Positions 47,764 to 57,486 of a DNA stretch of 64,000 bases are shown one piece after another. The stretch spans positions 26,348 through 90,347 of the forward strand of contig ASRH01000005.1 in the NCBI GenBank assembly GCA_000565255.1, written 5' to 3'. The DNA comes from Candidatus Aramenus sulfurataquae (lineage in GTDB: Archaea; Thermoproteota; Thermoprotei_A; Sulfolobales; Sulfolobaceae). The notes beneath the pieces were generated by a model. The model ran no database searches and was not told the DNA's origin. It saw only the letters and a program-made list of their open reading frames with translations. A program made the position numbers and the translations under genes. Every line of letters starts with the position of its first letter. Position 1 is the stretch's first letter.

Positions 47764-48528
47764 TTAGAAAAGGACGTTCTTTAAAAGGCCTAATTCAGGA
47801 AATTCCATAATACCCTCGGACTCAATTATTACGTAAGGCTTTGCCTTCTCTAGAACTCCAAAGTTCCTTACTATGGGGCTCATGTAGTTGTTGTGTATTA
47901 GTGAGATATCGTTCCCTGCCTGGTACGTGCCGACAGAGGGCAGGACAATCACCTTACTGCCGTTTGACTTCAGGGGGACTACTAGGAAGGCTTGCAGTTT
48001 CTTCGCAAACCCTAGCCTATCCCTTATGGAAATCCTCGGGTGCTCGTGCCCTATTACGTAAGTTGTGTTATCCCTTATCTCAACCTCTTTGTGCCCATGA
48101 AGGAGAAACACGTCCCCTAGGTCCAAGTAGTCCACCACTTCAACGTTGTCGAACTTGTCCGTTACCAAGGTTACGTAATTGTCGTGGTTACCTTTAACCA
48201 ACGTAACCTCTATTCCGTCGTCTTTTAAAATACTTAGAATTTCGTTTAGGTCGTCTCTCTCCTCCTTTCCTAGTTTATTAAATAAATGCTTGAAGTCGCC
48301 GTTGATTACTATTCTCTTGAACTTGAATACCTTTCCGGAGTTCCTGTAGACCTCCATGAATCTCTTCTTCTGAACTTTTGGAAGGAACATTCCTTTCCTT
48401 GCCATCTCCTCCTCGTAACCTATGTGGACGTCGGAGAGGACTATGGCGTCGATGTTCTTTAGGTAAAGTACTGGCAGATCTGAGGCTATGTAAATACCAG
48501 GGGATATTTCTAACAATAAGATCACCAT
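47764..48528 (-). CDS. Calcineurin-like metallophosphoesterase (COG1407 type)
   Basis: 254 residues. Metal-binding motifs are in order: DVH in [18 protein letters not shown] in [14 protein letters not shown] in [12 protein letters not shown], a His in LLHGHKEV and GHEHP in [12 protein letters not shown]. Proteins of this class are nucleases or phosphoesterases, often near helicases, but the substrate is unknown. ATG 48528 overlaps the TATA-like element of the divergent dphB, only 30 nt away. It ends just before the tbp promoter. Confidence 0.88.
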   Translation of the reverse strand: MVILLLEISPGIYIASDLPVLYLKNIDAIVLSDVHIGYEEEMARKGMFLPKVQKKRFMEVYRNSGKVFKFKRIVINGDFKHLFNKLGKEERDDLNEILSILKDDGIEVTLVKGNHDNYVTLVTDKFDNVEVVDYLDLGDVFLLHGHKEVEIRDNTTYVIGHEHPRISIRDRLGFAKKLQAFLVVPLKSNGSKVIVLPSVGTYQAGNDISLIHNNYMSPIVRNFGVLEKAKPYVIIESEGIMEFPELGLLKNVLF

Positions 48529-48558
48529 TTATAAGAGTTTTTCATACTTTTACCCAAA

Positions 48559-49329
48559 ATGTCGTACCTATATTTAGTTGGGTTGGGCTTGTCAAAAAGA
48601 TTTCTTACAAAAAAAGCTATGGACTATTTAAAGGACTCCGACCTAATATACTTTGACACTTACACCTCTTTTTCGTGTGACTTGAGCGCAGAGTCCCTAG
48701 AAGAGCTTATCGGGAAGAGAGTCATTCCGGCAACTAGAGCTCTACTGGAAACTGGGTTCAAGGAAATAATGTCCCACTTAGAGTCCGGAAAGAACGTGGC
48801 AATAGCGTCAGTAGGCGACCCAGTGATAGCGACCACCCACGTGAGCCTTGCAGTTGAGGCAAAGAACAGAGGGCACGAGGTCGTCGTAGTTCCAGGAGTT
48901 TCAGTTCACTGTTACATAATATCCAAGTCCATGCTCTCATCCTACAAGTTTGGAAGGTCAGTAACAGTGGTGTACCCCTACAACGACGTTATCGACTACG
49001 CCCCCTATTACGTCGTGAAGGAAAACCGGGAACATGGGCTCCACACCATCGTCTACTTGGACGTCAAGGACGGAAAATTCATGGACGCTAGGGAAGCCCT
49101 TACCTACTTGATGAAGATGGAGGAGAAAAGGAAAGAGAACGTGATCTCGCGTGAGGACGTGGTTGTTGTGGGGCAGAGACTAGGTTGTGACGACGAAAAA
49201 GTAATTGCAAAGACCGTAAAAGACGTCCTTGAGGGGAATCTAGACCTTAGCCCTCCGCCACACATAATAATAATTCCCGCGAGAAACTTACATTACATGG
49301 AGGTAGAGGCACTGAAATGTCTTCATTGA
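48559..49329 (+). CDS. dphB: Diphthine synthase
   Basis: 256-residue tetrapyrrole-methylase-fold enzyme that adds methyl groups to the modified histidine of elongation factor 2 on the way to diphthamide. Motifs: [34 protein letters not shown] and VVPGVSVHC. It starts at ATG 48559; ATTTATAAGAG at 48527-48537 is correctly placed as TATA box for a leaderless mRNA. The 3' end overlaps the cytidylyltransferase gene by 13 nt. Confidence 0.94.
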   Translation: MSYLYLVGLGLSKRFLTKKAMDYLKDSDLIYFDTYTSFSCDLSAESLEELIGKRVIPATRALLETGFKEIMSHLESGKNVAIASVGDPVIATTHVSLAVEAKNRGHEVVVVPGVSVHCYIISKSMLSSYKFGRSVTVVYPYNDVIDYAPYYVVKENREHGLHTIVYLDVKDGKFMDAREALTYLMKMEEKRKENVISREDVVVVGQRLGCDDEKVIAKTVKDVLEGNLDLSPPPHIIIIPARNLHYMEVEALKCLH

Positions 49330-49997
49330 GAGAAAGAGCGAAAAAGTACATAGAGGGAATGGAAAGGAGGCTTAACAGCGTCCACTTGCCAGATTACCAG
49401 AAAATCTTGGACCTAGCTAGACAGTACACCGAAGACGCCAAATACTACTTAGAGAAGGGAGACGAAGAGACGGCAATAGTTGACGTGGTATACGCGGAGG
49501 GACTTCTGGACGCTGTGCTAATTATAAACAACGTGGATCCAGAATCCGACGTATCTAAGAGGGTGTTTGTGGGTGGGACATTTGACATTATTCATCCAGG
49601 GCATATAGAGTTCTTGAAGGAGGCCTCTAGACTTGGAAGGGTATACGTTTCTGTTGCTAGGGACGTTAATTCGGAAAAGGCAAAGGGGAGGAGGCCGATA
49701 AATGATGAAAACCAAAGGCTCGAGGTTGTAAAGAGCATAAGGTACGTGTATTCTGCATTTCTTGGCGATGAAAAGGACTTTCTAAAGAGCGTGGAGAAGG
49801 TAAAACCGGACGTCATTTTCTTAGGACCCGACCAAAAGGTCGACATGGAAAAGCTTAAACAGGAATTGGAAAAGAGGGGCCTTTTCCCGGAAATTGTGAG
49901 GATGAAGGAAAGAGTCAACGCGTGGAAGCATAGCAGTACCTCTTCAATTATAAAGGAAATAGTAAGCAGGTACTGCACCAACTCCGCAGAAAGGTAG
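49317..49997 (+). CDS. DUF357 plus cytidylyltransferase domain (RibL-like FAD synthetase)
   Basis: 226 residues. The N-terminal 80 residues are a helical DUF357 module ([20 protein letters not shown]). The C-terminal part is a nucleotidyltransferase: [15 protein letters not shown] with HPGH (HxGH), and the SSTSSIIK (ISSTxxR/K-like) motif near the end. The family includes archaeal RibL, which makes FAD from FMN and ATP. Next to a CTP-dependent riboflavin kinase (convergent, 11 nt away), FAD synthesis is the most likely role, but glycerol-phosphate or pantetheine-phosphate relatives cannot be excluded. Confidence 0.75.
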   Translation: MSSLRERAKKYIEGMERRLNSVHLPDYQKILDLARQYTEDAKYYLEKGDEETAIVDVVYAEGLLDAVLIINNVDPESDVSKRVFVGGTFDIIHPGHIEFLKEASRLGRVYVSVARDVNSEKAKGRRPINDENQRLEVVKSIRYVYSAFLGDEKDFLKSVEKVKPDVIFLGPDQKVDMEKLKQELEKRGLFPEIVRMKERVNAWKHSSTSSIIKEIVSRYCTNSAER

Positions 49998-50008
49998 GGA
50001 TCTAAAGC

Positions 50009-50668
50009 TTAAACATAAGCCTCAATCTCTACGTCGTCTCCGTCCTTTAAGTTCAGTTTTTCCCTCAAGTGATAGGGTGATATAATTTCGATAACGCTTT
50101 TTGGATGTGTGCTCCTTAGAGGGAACACTATTGCAGCAGGCTTCAGTCCGTTTATTGAAGCAGGGAAAGCTTTCACTGCACCAAGAATCCTGTTCTCGCT
50201 CTTGAACTCTGGGATCAGTATATGCCTTTCTGTGTCCAAGATGAGTCTGTTCTCTAAGGACACTCTATCGTAAATGACTAGGTTAAGGGTACCTGGATAC
50301 GGCGTAAATCCCAAGAACTTCTCGAAGGACTCCTTGTAGTAAGGTAGCGAAATGAATATTCTACCCTCACCTAGTCCTGACGTCACTTTTCCGATTATCT
50401 TTATCGCATGTGCGGAGGTAACAGCGTTTTTCAGTAGCTCTAGGCATTGGGAAAGGACTTCTTGACCTTTCTCTGTAAGGGAAATTATTTCCCCAACTGG
50501 GGTGATAGTCCTCCTTATAAACCCTTTCTCCTCCAATTCCTTTAACTTCCTTGACACAGTTTGCTGGGACATTGATAATTCTCTAGCTAGAGTCTCTTGA
50601 GTGACTCCTCTGTTTTTATTAGAGGCACACACGATCTTCGCAATTAAGCAAGAATCCAGCATGCTCAA
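50009..50668 (-). CDS. ribK: CTP-dependent riboflavin kinase with N-terminal winged helix
   Basis: 219 residues. Residues 1-85 are a winged helix ([40 protein letters not shown]) and 90-219 the archaeal RibK/DUF120 barrel: [33 protein letters not shown] and [18 protein letters not shown]. RibK phosphorylates riboflavin to FMN using CTP. The fused HTH suggests FMN-dependent control of transcription, as known for some archaeal RbkR proteins. It overlaps taw1 by 4 nt. It converges with the RibL-like gene. Confidence 0.92.
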   Translation of the reverse strand: MSMLDSCLIAKIVCASNKNRGVTQETLARELSMSQQTVSRKLKELEEKGFIRRTITPVGEIISLTEKGQEVLSQCLELLKNAVTSAHAIKIIGKVTSGLGEGRIFISLPYYKESFEKFLGFTPYPGTLNLVIYDRVSLENRLILDTERHILIPEFKSENRILGAVKAFPASINGLKPAAIVFPLRSTHPKSVIEIISPYHLREKLNLKDGDDVEIEAYV

Positions 50669-51759
50669 GTTCCCTCAGTACAGCCAAGCTCGGCTTCCTC
50701 GTACTCGCCGTGGATGTCGTCTTCCTTGTCCTTAGCCCTCCAGTCCCATTTCTGGGTCCACGCGTTACCTATCTGTATTGGTCTATCTAGCCTACTCAGC
50801 AACACTATTCTGCTTGGGACGTGCTCGGACAGTATTTTATACCCCGTGTACTTAGCTAGTAGCTCGGCAAACTCTCTTATTTCCCTGTGTCTGGGCATGG
50901 CGTCTCTGCTGAGCCTATAGGTGGACGGACCTACGTGCATGTACGCCTTCACTTCGATGTAAGTGGGCATAGAGATCTCTATAAGTTTTGCAAATTCCCT
51001 AGCGTCGTCCTCGCTCATGTTGAAACCCTTTATCATTGTCATCCTAATTACCGTGGGAGAACTGAAGCTAGGCATCATCCTCAAGGTCTCCATTACTAGG
51101 TTCCACGAGTTTGCAACAATCGGTCTATTTATAAGTTTATGCTTCCTTTCGTTCGGAGCTTGGAGGGACACGAAAAGTTGAGTTGGTTCCTCTTCTAGGC
51201 TGGCAAGTATGTCCGGTCTTACTCCACTGGTTACAAGAAAAGTAGTCATGCCCCTCTTGTGGTACTCCTTTATCAGCTCCCCTAGCCTCTCGTAGAGCGT
51301 TGGCTCACCCGTTAAGCTTATGGCTACGTGAGCGGGCCTTGAAGCTGCCTTAACCAGTTCCTTGTCTACGCCTTCTCTTCCGTAGTAACCAGAAACTGCC
51401 TTTACGTGTTCCTCTATACTCCTCTCTGCTATGTACTCCGGGTCGTCTGAGACTGGCATTTTAGTCTCGTCCCATTCTAGTCCTATGTCCTCTGGTTCCA
51501 GTCTCCAGCAGTGGATACACCTAAACCAACACCACGCAGCCACAGGGGTCATCTGGACGCACCTGTGGCTCTCGATCCCGTAGAACTTTCCCTTATAACA
51601 ATACCTGTGAGCGGTCAAAGCCTTGTGAGTCCAGTAGCACTTCTTATAAGCACTGTGGCTACCTATAATATGATACTTTTCCTTCTCCATCTCGTCAACT
51701 ATCCTGCTTAAGGTGTCTATTCTAAACTTAGGAGTCTCCATGAGCGTATTCATTAACAT
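50665..51759 (-). CDS. taw1: 4-demethylwyosine synthase (radical SAM)
   Basis: 364 residues. Makes the tricyclic base of wyosine at G37 of tRNA-Phe. The first Fe-S cluster comes from C41, C54 and C67 (Cx12Cx12C, as in M. jannaschii Taw1), and the radical-SAM cluster from C77-C81-C84 (CWFRCIHC). [17 protein letters not shown] is a typical SAM/substrate element. Start is ATG 51759 or 51753; TTTTTTAAATC about 20-25 nt upstream gives a leaderless transcript. The 113-nt gap behind it (51760-51872) shows only this promoter. Confidence 0.94.
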   Translation of the reverse strand: MLMNTLMETPKFRIDTLSRIVDEMEKEKYHIIGSHSAYKKCYWTHKALTAHRYCYKGKFYGIESHRCVQMTPVAAWCWFRCIHCWRLEPEDIGLEWDETKMPVSDDPEYIAERSIEEHVKAVSGYYGREGVDKELVKAASRPAHVAISLTGEPTLYERLGELIKEYHKRGMTTFLVTSGVRPDILASLEEEPTQLFVSLQAPNERKHKLINRPIVANSWNLVMETLRMMPSFSSPTVIRMTMIKGFNMSEDDAREFAKLIEISMPTYIEVKAYMHVGPSTYRLSRDAMPRHREIREFAELLAKYTGYKILSEHVPSRIVLLSRLDRPIQIGNAWTQKWDWRAKDKEDDIHGEYEEAELGCTEGT

Positions 51760-51872
51760 TTTTCCCGTGATTTAAAAAACTTATTCACTGCCAGAGATAA
51801 CGAAATCAGTTTGTCCCGTACTCTGTTGAGAACGTCGTGATTGCTTGTTGTTTTATGTGACGATAAAAAGGT

Positions 51873-53291
51873 TTATTGTAGGGGCGCCGTAGCGTCGTAG
51901 ATCTTAGTCAGCTTTTCCACAAACATGCTGATACCAACTAGGAAGGTATCGGAAAGATACCTGCCCATTAACTGTAAACCTACTGGCAGGTTGTTGTAGA
52001 AGCCAGCAGGCATGGAAAGGGCTGGGATCGCAGCTAGGTTGGCTATAACTGTGTTTACGTCCATAGCGTACATCTTCACTGGGTCATCTACCATTTCGCC
52101 CAGTTTTGGAGGCAATATGGGCATGGTAGGAGACACTAGGACGTCAAACTTGGCAAACAACTGGTCTAGGCTGTTCTTTATTAGCCTTCTAACCTTAAGC
52201 GCCTTAACGTAGTATTGGTCATAGTACCCTGCACTTAGGATAAACGAACCCAGCATTATCCTCCTCTTTACCTCCAAACCGAACCCATCTCCCCTGTTTT
52301 TGCTAAAGGTCTCCTTCCAGTTCCCATCACCGTATTTGCTGTAGCCATATCTTACTCCGTCGTATCTTGCTAGGTTTGAGCTAGCCTCGGACATGGCAAT
52401 GATATAGTACGCAGGCAAAGCGTACTCAGCGTAGCCCAGCTTAGTCTCCTCTACCACCGCTCCCTCCGAGGACAGCTTATCTATTATCCTGTTAATAATC
52501 CCCTTAACTGGCTCCTCTGAAGCCTCTAGGATGTCCTTAAGTACTCCCACCTTTAATCCGTTAACCGAGATCTCAGAGGGGACCTCCTTGACCTCGTAAG
52601 GTATCGTAGTGGCGTCCCTTGGATCGTCTCCAGCTATAATGCTGTATAGCAGACCTAGGTCCTCGGCGTTTTTAGACATGGGACCTATCTGCTCAAGGCT
52701 GTTCGCGTAAGCCACCAACCCATACCTGCTTACGGTACCGTAGGATGGCTTGAGCCCAAACGTCGCAGTGAAGGCAGCAGGAGCCCTTATGGATCCTCCT
52801 GTGTCTGTCCCAAGTGCCAGGTCCACGAAACCCGCAGCAAGTGCCGCTCCGCTCCCCCCAGAAGAACCTCCTGGAGTTCTCTCGAGATCCCACGGGTTCC
52901 TCGTTGGGCCAAAATAGCTGGTTTCCGTGGTTGAGCCCATGGCGAACTCGTCCATGTTGGTCTTGCCCAATATCACTGCCCCTTCTCTCTTGAGCTTCTC
53001 TACCACAGTAGCGTCGAAGGGTGGAACGTAGTCCTCCAACATTTTCGAGGCGCAAGTGGTCCTTATGCCCTTAGTTGAAATGGCGTCCTTTATTCCTATT
53101 AGGACTCCGGCAAGCCTTCCTCCCCTTTTTATAGACTCCTTCACGTCACTTATTACCTCTTCCTTGCTCCTCAGCGTTATGAAGGAGTTGATTTTCTTTT
53201 CGAACTTAGATATCCTATCGTAATATCTCTCTACGTACTCCTCGGGGTCCAGTCTCCCTTCTTTTAGGTCCTTTACTACTTGGGAGATCAT
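51873..53291 (-). CDS. gatA: Asp/Glu-tRNA amidotransferase subunit A
   Basis: 472-residue amidase-signature protein. The Ser-cisSer-Lys triad is readable: K in [10 protein letters not shown], Ser in GSSGGSGAA and Ser in [12 protein letters not shown]. GatCAB amidates Asp-tRNA-Asn (or Glu-tRNA-Gln) in many archaea; here GatDE is also present, so GatCA with an external GatB probably handles Asn. GGTGAT precedes its ATG at 53291, and it starts directly after gatC. gatB is not in the window. Confidence 0.95.
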   Translation of the reverse strand: MISQVVKDLKEGRLDPEEYVERYYDRISKFEKKINSFITLRSKEEVISDVKESIKRGGRLAGVLIGIKDAISTKGIRTTCASKMLEDYVPPFDATVVEKLKREGAVILGKTNMDEFAMGSTTETSYFGPTRNPWDLERTPGGSSGGSGAALAAGFVDLALGTDTGGSIRAPAAFTATFGLKPSYGTVSRYGLVAYANSLEQIGPMSKNAEDLGLLYSIIAGDDPRDATTIPYEVKEVPSEISVNGLKVGVLKDILEASEEPVKGIINRIIDKLSSEGAVVEETKLGYAEYALPAYYIIAMSEASSNLARYDGVRYGYSKYGDGNWKETFSKNRGDGFGLEVKRRIMLGSFILSAGYYDQYYVKALKVRRLIKNSLDQLFAKFDVLVSPTMPILPPKLGEMVDDPVKMYAMDVNTVIANLAAIPALSMPAGFYNNLPVGLQLMGRYLSDTFLVGISMFVEKLTKIYDATAPLQ

Positions 53292-53570
53292 CTAATCACC
53301 GTAGGTGCTAGGTCCTACTATGAACCCGTTTTCCTTTCGCTTAACGTTTGACAAGGCTTCGCCTTGCGTTAGAGAGCTTTGTGCAACGTCCTTCCTCAGT
53401 TTGCCCTGCGAAATGGGGTGGAACAAGGGTTCAACGTTTGATAAGTCAAGTTCGTTAATCTTGTTAAAGAATTGTAGTATCTTCTGGACATCCCTCCCGA
53501 TTCTCTCCTTCTCCTCTTCCTTTAAGTCGATTAGGGACAGTCTCTGCAACTTGTCGACTAGGTCGCTCAT
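53292..53570 (-). CDS. gatC: Asp/Glu-tRNA amidotransferase subunit C
   Basis: 92 residues. GatC is a small wrapping subunit of GatCAB that bridges GatA and GatB. The family features are a helical N-terminus (LVDKLQRLSLIDLKEEEKERI), FFNKINELDLSNVEPLFHP and RKDVAQSSLTQGEALSNV with the final VGPSTYGD. Its start overlaps the cutA stop (ATGA), and gatA starts directly after its stop, so cutA-gatC-gatA form one operon. Confidence 0.92.
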   Translation of the reverse strand: MSDLVDKLQRLSLIDLKEEEKERIGRDVQKILQFFNKINELDLSNVEPLFHPISQGKLRKDVAQSSLTQGEALSNVKRKENGFIVGPSTYGD

Positions 53571-53884
53571 TTTCTCACGCTCTCAACTATCCACTTTAAG
53601 TATTCCGGTAGACCCCCAGATATATCTATTGATATGACCTCTGGGAGTGTGTAAGGGTGGAGCTCCTTGACCCTCTTAATCACCTTCTCCAACGACTCCT
53701 TGTCGGTTTTAATTATTAGGAGCCCTTCGTCGTCTTCCACAGTCTTTCCCTCCCATACGTAAAACGATTTCACGTAAGGGACCAAGTTAACGCAGGCAGC
53801 GAGCCTCTCGTCTATCAATGCCTTAGCTATCTTTTTCCCAGTCCCCATTTCCGGTACCGTGCTCAAAACGACGACAGCAGACAT
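53567..53884 (-). CDS. cutA: CutA family divalent-cation tolerance protein
   Basis: 105-residue ferredoxin-like trimeric protein. Conserved CutA elements: VVLSTVPEMGTGKKIAKALI, ERLAACVNLVPYVKSFYVWEGK and the C-terminal HPYTLPEVISIDISGG. It has been linked to copper tolerance in bacteria; its role in archaea is uncertain. First gene of the cutA-gatC-gatA operon; the divergent gene on the plus strand starts 43 nt away. ATG 53884 fits the family start. Confidence 0.92.
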   Translation of the reverse strand: MSAVVVLSTVPEMGTGKKIAKALIDERLAACVNLVPYVKSFYVWEGKTVEDDEGLLIIKTDKESLEKVIKRVKELHPYTLPEVISIDISGGLPEYLKWIVESVRK

Positions 53885-53927
53885 AATTAACTCTTTTTTG
53901 TGCGAAGTTAAAACTAATGTGGAGTGA

Positions 53928-54308
53928 ATGAAGGTAAAGGAACTTCTAGCGTTGGGTTGGAAGAACTTGGACTTAGCGCTCGAATACGGCGTGGAAGAGG
54001 CAAGGTATCTAGGTAAAACGTTAATTGGGTTGACTTTATCGAACGGACTCGGGCTAGTTCTTTACTTGGATCCGTTCTCCGAGGAAGTTCGCTCACTACT
54101 GTTAATGTCCCCTAGGAAGCTGGAAATAGGGAGGTTTCTAGGAGTTTTCAAATATGAGGGGGGTAACACTTATTTTATTTACGATATAATAGATATATCA
54201 CAATTACAAAGTTTAGGTCAGTTGGAAGTAGTATCAGTGGAAGTGGTTAGGGATGTTCTCGAAGACTTTTTACTTGAGGCGCTGGCTGGACGAGGAGACG
54301 TTCTCTAG
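53928..54308 (+). CDS. Unknown protein upstream of XPB helicase
   Basis: 126 residues from ATG 53928. Alternating helices and strands ([56 protein letters not shown]) suggest a small alpha/beta fold. No cysteines or catalytic signature. Its last 56 nt overlap the start of the XPB gene in another frame, so both are co-translated. It may be an XPB partner, but it does not look like the Bax1 nuclease known to pair with the other Sulfolobus XPB. Confidence 0.65.
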   Translation: MKVKELLALGWKNLDLALEYGVEEARYLGKTLIGLTLSNGLGLVLYLDPFSEEVRSLLLMSPRKLEIGRFLGVFKYEGGNTYFIYDIIDISQLQSLGQLEVVSVEVVRDVLEDFLLEALAGRGDVL

Positions 54309-55884
54309 GCTACTCACGTTTTCCAGGTTCTTGGGCAGGGACTCCAACGGCTCCCAGTTTGCCTTGGATATAGAGAGGGCAAGGAGGAACAGGGTTAGAC
54401 TATCGGAGATCAAGAGCACTCTAGAAGAGCTGGGCGTGGAACTTACAGAGGACGAAGTAAGTTACTTGGCTAAGGCTCTACCAGAGTACGACGTTGAATT
54501 TCAACTCGTTAACGGCAAACTATACGTGATACCTAGGGTATACGTGATGGACATCATTAAACGCGCTGGGCTACATTTGACCTACGATAGGCAGAGGAAG
54601 GTATTTGAGACGTATCCTTATTATTATCCCCAGCTAAAGAAGATCTTTATCGAGAACGGACTAAAGGTGAAGGAGCTGACTCTAGGATTCAAGGAGTTCG
54701 AGTTGGAGCTGAACGTTAATCTGAGGGACTATCAGCAAGAGGCTATTAATAAGTGGAAGAAGAACGACTTCAAGGGTGTTATAGCATTACCTACTGGGGC
54801 TGGAAAGACGGTAGTTGGAATTAAGGCAATAGAAGAGGTAAAGAGGCCTACTTTGATCGTCACCTTTACAAGGGAACAAATGTTACAGTGGAGGGATACG
54901 CTGATCAGGTTTTCGGCAAAAAGGCCAGAGTTAGGTTTATTTTACAGTGCAGAAAAGACCATTAAGCCAATAACTATTTCGACGTACCAAACAGCCTTCA
55001 GGCACATTGCCGAGCTTTCGGACAAGTTTGAGCTAGTGGTGATAGACGAGGTACACCACCTTCCAGCCGAGAAGTTCAAGGAGATCGCGCTAGGCCTTAT
55101 AGCTGAAATGAGGTTGGGGCTTTCCGCGACTCCCTATAGGGACGACGGCAAACACGTGGAGCTCTTTAAGCTCATGGGAGGAGTTATCTACTACAGGTCT
55201 GTGGACGAGTTAATAGGCAGGGGGTACCTCTCTCCTTACGAGATAGTGCAAATAAAGGTGTATTTAACGCCAGAGGAAAGAAAGAGGTATTTCGAGCTCC
55301 TCAAAAAGTTCAACGCCTTAGCAAAGGGGAGAAAGGTTTCGGAGCTCGTTAAGATGGCCAAAGACGGAGACGAGAAAGCAATTGAAGCGCTGAAGCTTCA
55401 CAACGAGATTAAGAAGATAGTAGGATTTGCACAAAACAAGATGGCTAAAATAAAGGAAATCTTGGAAAAAGAGAAAGGCAAGGTCCTAATCTTCACCCAG
55501 TATGTAGAACAAGCCGAGGAAATAGCTAAGGCGTTTAACGGACTCCTCATAACGGGGAAGATGTCAAAGGCGGAGAGGGAAAAGGTACTAAAGGCCTTTA
55601 AGTTCATGAAGAGCGGCATCCTAGTGCTCACCACTGTAGGAGACGAGGGTTTGGACATACCCGACGCCAACGTCGGTATCATCGTTACCGGCACAGGATC
55701 CAGGAGGCAGTTTATTCAGAGGCTTGGCAGGCTCTTGAGGCCTTACGAGGGGAAGAAGGCGCTACTTTACGAGATCCTTGTAAGAGGTACTCCAGAGGAG
55801 TATCAAGCTAAGAGAAGGAAGGAGCAGGACCTAACCGACATTCTGCTTCAAATGTCCTCAGAGTACCCTGACGATAAAAAGTAG
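54253..55884 (+). CDS. xpb1: XPB-family DNA helicase
   Basis: 543-residue superfamily 2 helicase. An N-terminal damage-recognition-like domain (1-150) precedes RecA domain 1 with Walker A PTGAGKT (180-186), DEVHH (motif II) and RED-like residues, and a Thumb-like insertion ([20 protein letters not shown]). RecA domain 2 has [12 protein letters not shown] and [12 protein letters not shown]. It is likely an XPB1-type protein because no Bax1 gene is adjacent. It is thought to open DNA in repair or transcription. Overlaps the downstream minus-strand gene by 37 bp. Confidence 0.92.
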   Translation: MFSKTFYLRRWLDEETFSRLLTFSRFLGRDSNGSQFALDIERARRNRVRLSEIKSTLEELGVELTEDEVSYLAKALPEYDVEFQLVNGKLYVIPRVYVMDIIKRAGLHLTYDRQRKVFETYPYYYPQLKKIFIENGLKVKELTLGFKEFELELNVNLRDYQQEAINKWKKNDFKGVIALPTGAGKTVVGIKAIEEVKRPTLIVTFTREQMLQWRDTLIRFSAKRPELGLFYSAEKTIKPITISTYQTAFRHIAELSDKFELVVIDEVHHLPAEKFKEIALGLIAEMRLGLSATPYRDDGKHVELFKLMGGVIYYRSVDELIGRGYLSPYEIVQIKVYLTPEERKRYFELLKKFNALAKGRKVSELVKMAKDGDEKAIEALKLHNEIKKIVGFAQNKMAKIKEILEKEKGKVLIFTQYVEQAEEIAKAFNGLLITGKMSKAEREKVLKAFKFMKSGILVLTTVGDEGLDIPDANVGIIVTGTGSRRQFIQRLGRLLRPYEGKKALLYEILVRGTPEEYQAKRRKEQDLTDILLQMSSEYPDDKK

Positions 55885-56339
55885 AACAGCGAGTAGGCAA
55901 GAGGAATTAAGACGTCTAGCCTCTCCCTCGTGTGTACTACTACCTTTCCATCTTTAACGCTCAGGAGGGGTAATCCACCTAGGGTCACCACTTCAGTGCC
56001 CTCTCCCTTTCCGTCGACCTTAAGTCTAGCTTCCCCCAATAATTTTCTGGCAGTAAAGGCGGGAAGGAACTCCTTGCTCTTCACTTCAAGCCACCCAGAC
56101 ACCTCGATGTCTCCTAGCCTTACTTCAATGTTTTCGGTCCCCTTTACTCTTACACCGTCGACCCAAAGGGTGAACTGTGCTTTCCTCTCGCACCCTATTG
56201 AGGCAATAGTTAGCGGGGGAAAAACGACGCTTCTGCCGTTTACGGTTGCCAAGAAGGGCTTTACTGCTATCACGTCCCCCACTTCGATCCCTTTCTCCTG
56301 GGGTTTACAGAATCCGTAATGCTCGTCTATATAAGGCAT
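55848..56339 (-). CDS. Unknown protein, probably beta-rich
   Basis: 163 residues from ATG 56339 ([17 protein letters not shown]). Mostly beta-strand patterns ([39 protein letters not shown]) with a hydrophobic C-terminus ([19 protein letters not shown]) that could be a tail anchor. TTATTTAG near 56362-56369 on the minus strand is correctly spaced for a leaderless transcript. It converges with XPB. No family recognised. Confidence 0.6.
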   Translation of the reverse strand: MPYIDEHYGFCKPQEKGIEVGDVIAVKPFLATVNGRSVVFPPLTIASIGCERKAQFTLWVDGVRVKGTENIEVRLGDIEVSGWLEVKSKEFLPAFTARKLLGEARLKVDGKGEGTEVVTLGGLPLLSVKDGKVVVHTRERLDVLIPLAYSLFYFLSSGYSEDI

Positions 56340-56377
56340 ATGAAACTTTTTAACGGTGCTCTAAATAATCTTACCGA

Positions 56378-56425
56378 ATGATAGAACTTGTAAGGGCTGA
56401 CTGTGATGAATAACCGGGCTAATGA
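56378..56425 (+). ncRNA. Candidate C/D-box sRNA
   Basis: ATGATAG (box C-like, 56378-56384), 12-nt spacer, CTGA (box D', 56397-56400), 2 nt, GTGATGA (box C', 56403-56409), 12-nt spacer, then ATGA (poor box D, 56422-56425). Two equal 12-nt guide-length spacers at the right positions are typical of archaeal C/D sRNAs of about 50 nt. CTTTTTAACGG about 25 nt upstream could be its TATA box. Box D and box C each deviate, there is no obvious terminal stem, and targets were not searched, so this stays tentative. Confidence 0.3.
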
Positions 56426-56427
56426 CC

Positions 56428-56706
56428 ATGAGGTGGCTTAAGAAAAGGGAAGTAGTTGTATACTACTTGCTCTACAGGAAGTTTAGGTTTGACAAGTTTA
56501 ACGCGGGGGAGGCTTTAGACGCCCTCAAACCCTATTTCTCTAAAAAGGTATCATTGAGCGTGATCAAATACCTTTCTAAAAAGGGGCTCGTAAACAGCCT
56601 AGGAAACTCAGAGTACAGCCTAGTACCTTTCGAGGAATTCCTTTACTTAACCTCTTACGAGTACATAAAGAGGAGGTCTACTCTTCGTCGTAGAACTCGA
56701 GGATAA
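56428..56706 (+). CDS. Small winged-helix-like protein
   Basis: About 92 residues from ATG 56428 (an in-frame ATG at 56422 is equivalent). KKREVVVYYLLYRKFRFDKF, FNAGEALDALKPYFSKKVSL and VIKYLSKKGLVNSLGNSEYS outline a single winged helix, with a basic C-terminal tail (YIKRRSTLRRRTRG). This looks DNA-binding. It overlaps the minus-strand gene downstream by 29 bp. Function unknown. Confidence 0.62.
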   Translation: MRWLKKREVVVYYLLYRKFRFDKFNAGEALDALKPYFSKKVSLSVIKYLSKKGLVNSLGNSEYSLVPFEEFLYLTSYEYIKRRSTLRRRTRG

Positions 56707-56998
56707 CCTTGACCTTTACCTCTTTTTTAGAAAGCGGAGGAATGTTGTTGCCAAAGTCCACGCCGATAGAGACGGGGTTCCCCATGGAGTCGGTAAATCT
56801 GACGTCAGCTACGTAGTGCTTTTGAGGACCTTGCGTCATTACCTTCATAAGCTCATCGTATATCCTCGAGAGTGCCATTTGAAAGGCCAACGGGCTTGAT
56901 AAGTCCTCTGGCCTTAGCTGAACTGAGGTTAGGTTTCCCATTATCTCTCCGATCTTAGCCTTTGCCTCGAACTCAATCTTATACGCGGGTTGACTCAT
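56678..56998 (-). CDS. Unknown small protein
   Basis: 106 residues from ATG 56998. It has a mixed helix/strand pattern: YKIEFEAKAKIGEIMGNLTS, an amphipathic helix (LAFQMALSRIYDELMKVMTQ) and strands HYVADVRFTDSMGNPVSIG ending in KKEVKVKVILEFYDEE. No cysteines. It lies downstream of alba1 on the same strand after about 77 nt. No family recognised; could be a small structural or regulatory protein. Confidence 0.6.
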   Translation of the reverse strand: MSQPAYKIEFEAKAKIGEIMGNLTSVQLRPEDLSSPLAFQMALSRIYDELMKVMTQGPQKHYVADVRFTDSMGNPVSIGVDFGNNIPPLSKKEVKVKVILEFYDEE

Positions 56999-57075
56999 TC
57001 ATCTTCACATATCTATGATCTTGCTAAGGATATTAAATGTATGGGAAACACGCTAAAAAACCTTAGACGTTATCT

Positions 57076-57372
57076 TTAAGCCCTTTTCCTGATGGATATC
57101 TCTATAGTGGATACTCTGGACTGCCTTCCGTCCTGGCTAGTTACAACTTGGCTGCCTATGCCAATGGCCTTTATCTCTATCTTGTCCGGAAGGAACCTGT
57201 TCCTGACTATCTCCACAGTATCTACTGCCTTGCTTATTGCCCTTCCTCTAGCCTTTATCACTATTTCTGGCACACCCTGGTTTAGCAGAGTCAGAGCTGC
57301 TAGGACGTAGTTCATTACTGGCTTTTTACCTACTAGTACTACGTTGCTTGGAGTTGGTGCGGTCGAGCTCAT
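57076..57372 (-). CDS. albA: Chromatin protein Alba (Alba1)
   Basis: 98 residues. Alba coats DNA and RNA as dimers. Family motifs: [20 protein letters not shown] (the K of VGKKPV is the acetylation-prone lysine in Sulfolobus), [20 protein letters not shown] and the C-terminal [12 protein letters not shown]. The ATG at 57372 is preceded by AGGTGAT, a perfect Shine-Dalgarno. It diverges from the reverse gyrase gene 114 nt away, with alba2 on the other side of that gene. Confidence 0.95.
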   Translation of the reverse strand: MSSTAPTPSNVVLVGKKPVMNYVLAALTLLNQGVPEIVIKARGRAISKAVDTVEIVRNRFLPDKIEIKAIGIGSQVVTSQDGRQSRVSTIEISIRKRA

Positions 57373-57486
57373 TTTATCACCTTTGTCGCATGATGTAGTA
57401 ATGGGAAAGTTAAAAAAGTTATCCTACACGGTAACATCTAGGTTAATATCTTTTAAAGTAGTTTCCATGCTAAGAAAATCATCGTT
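57373..57486. promoter_or_regulatory. Divergent alba1 / reverse gyrase promoter region
   Basis: On the minus strand TTTTTTAAC (about 57410-57418) is a TATA candidate with a leader of about 18-20 nt carrying GGTGAT before alba1. On the plus strand ATCTTTTAAAG (57449-57459) lies about 32 nt before ATG 57487 of reverse gyrase, giving a leader of a few nt. The two promoters point away from each other across about 30 nt, which may allow joint control of chromatin and supercoiling genes. Confidence 0.45.
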
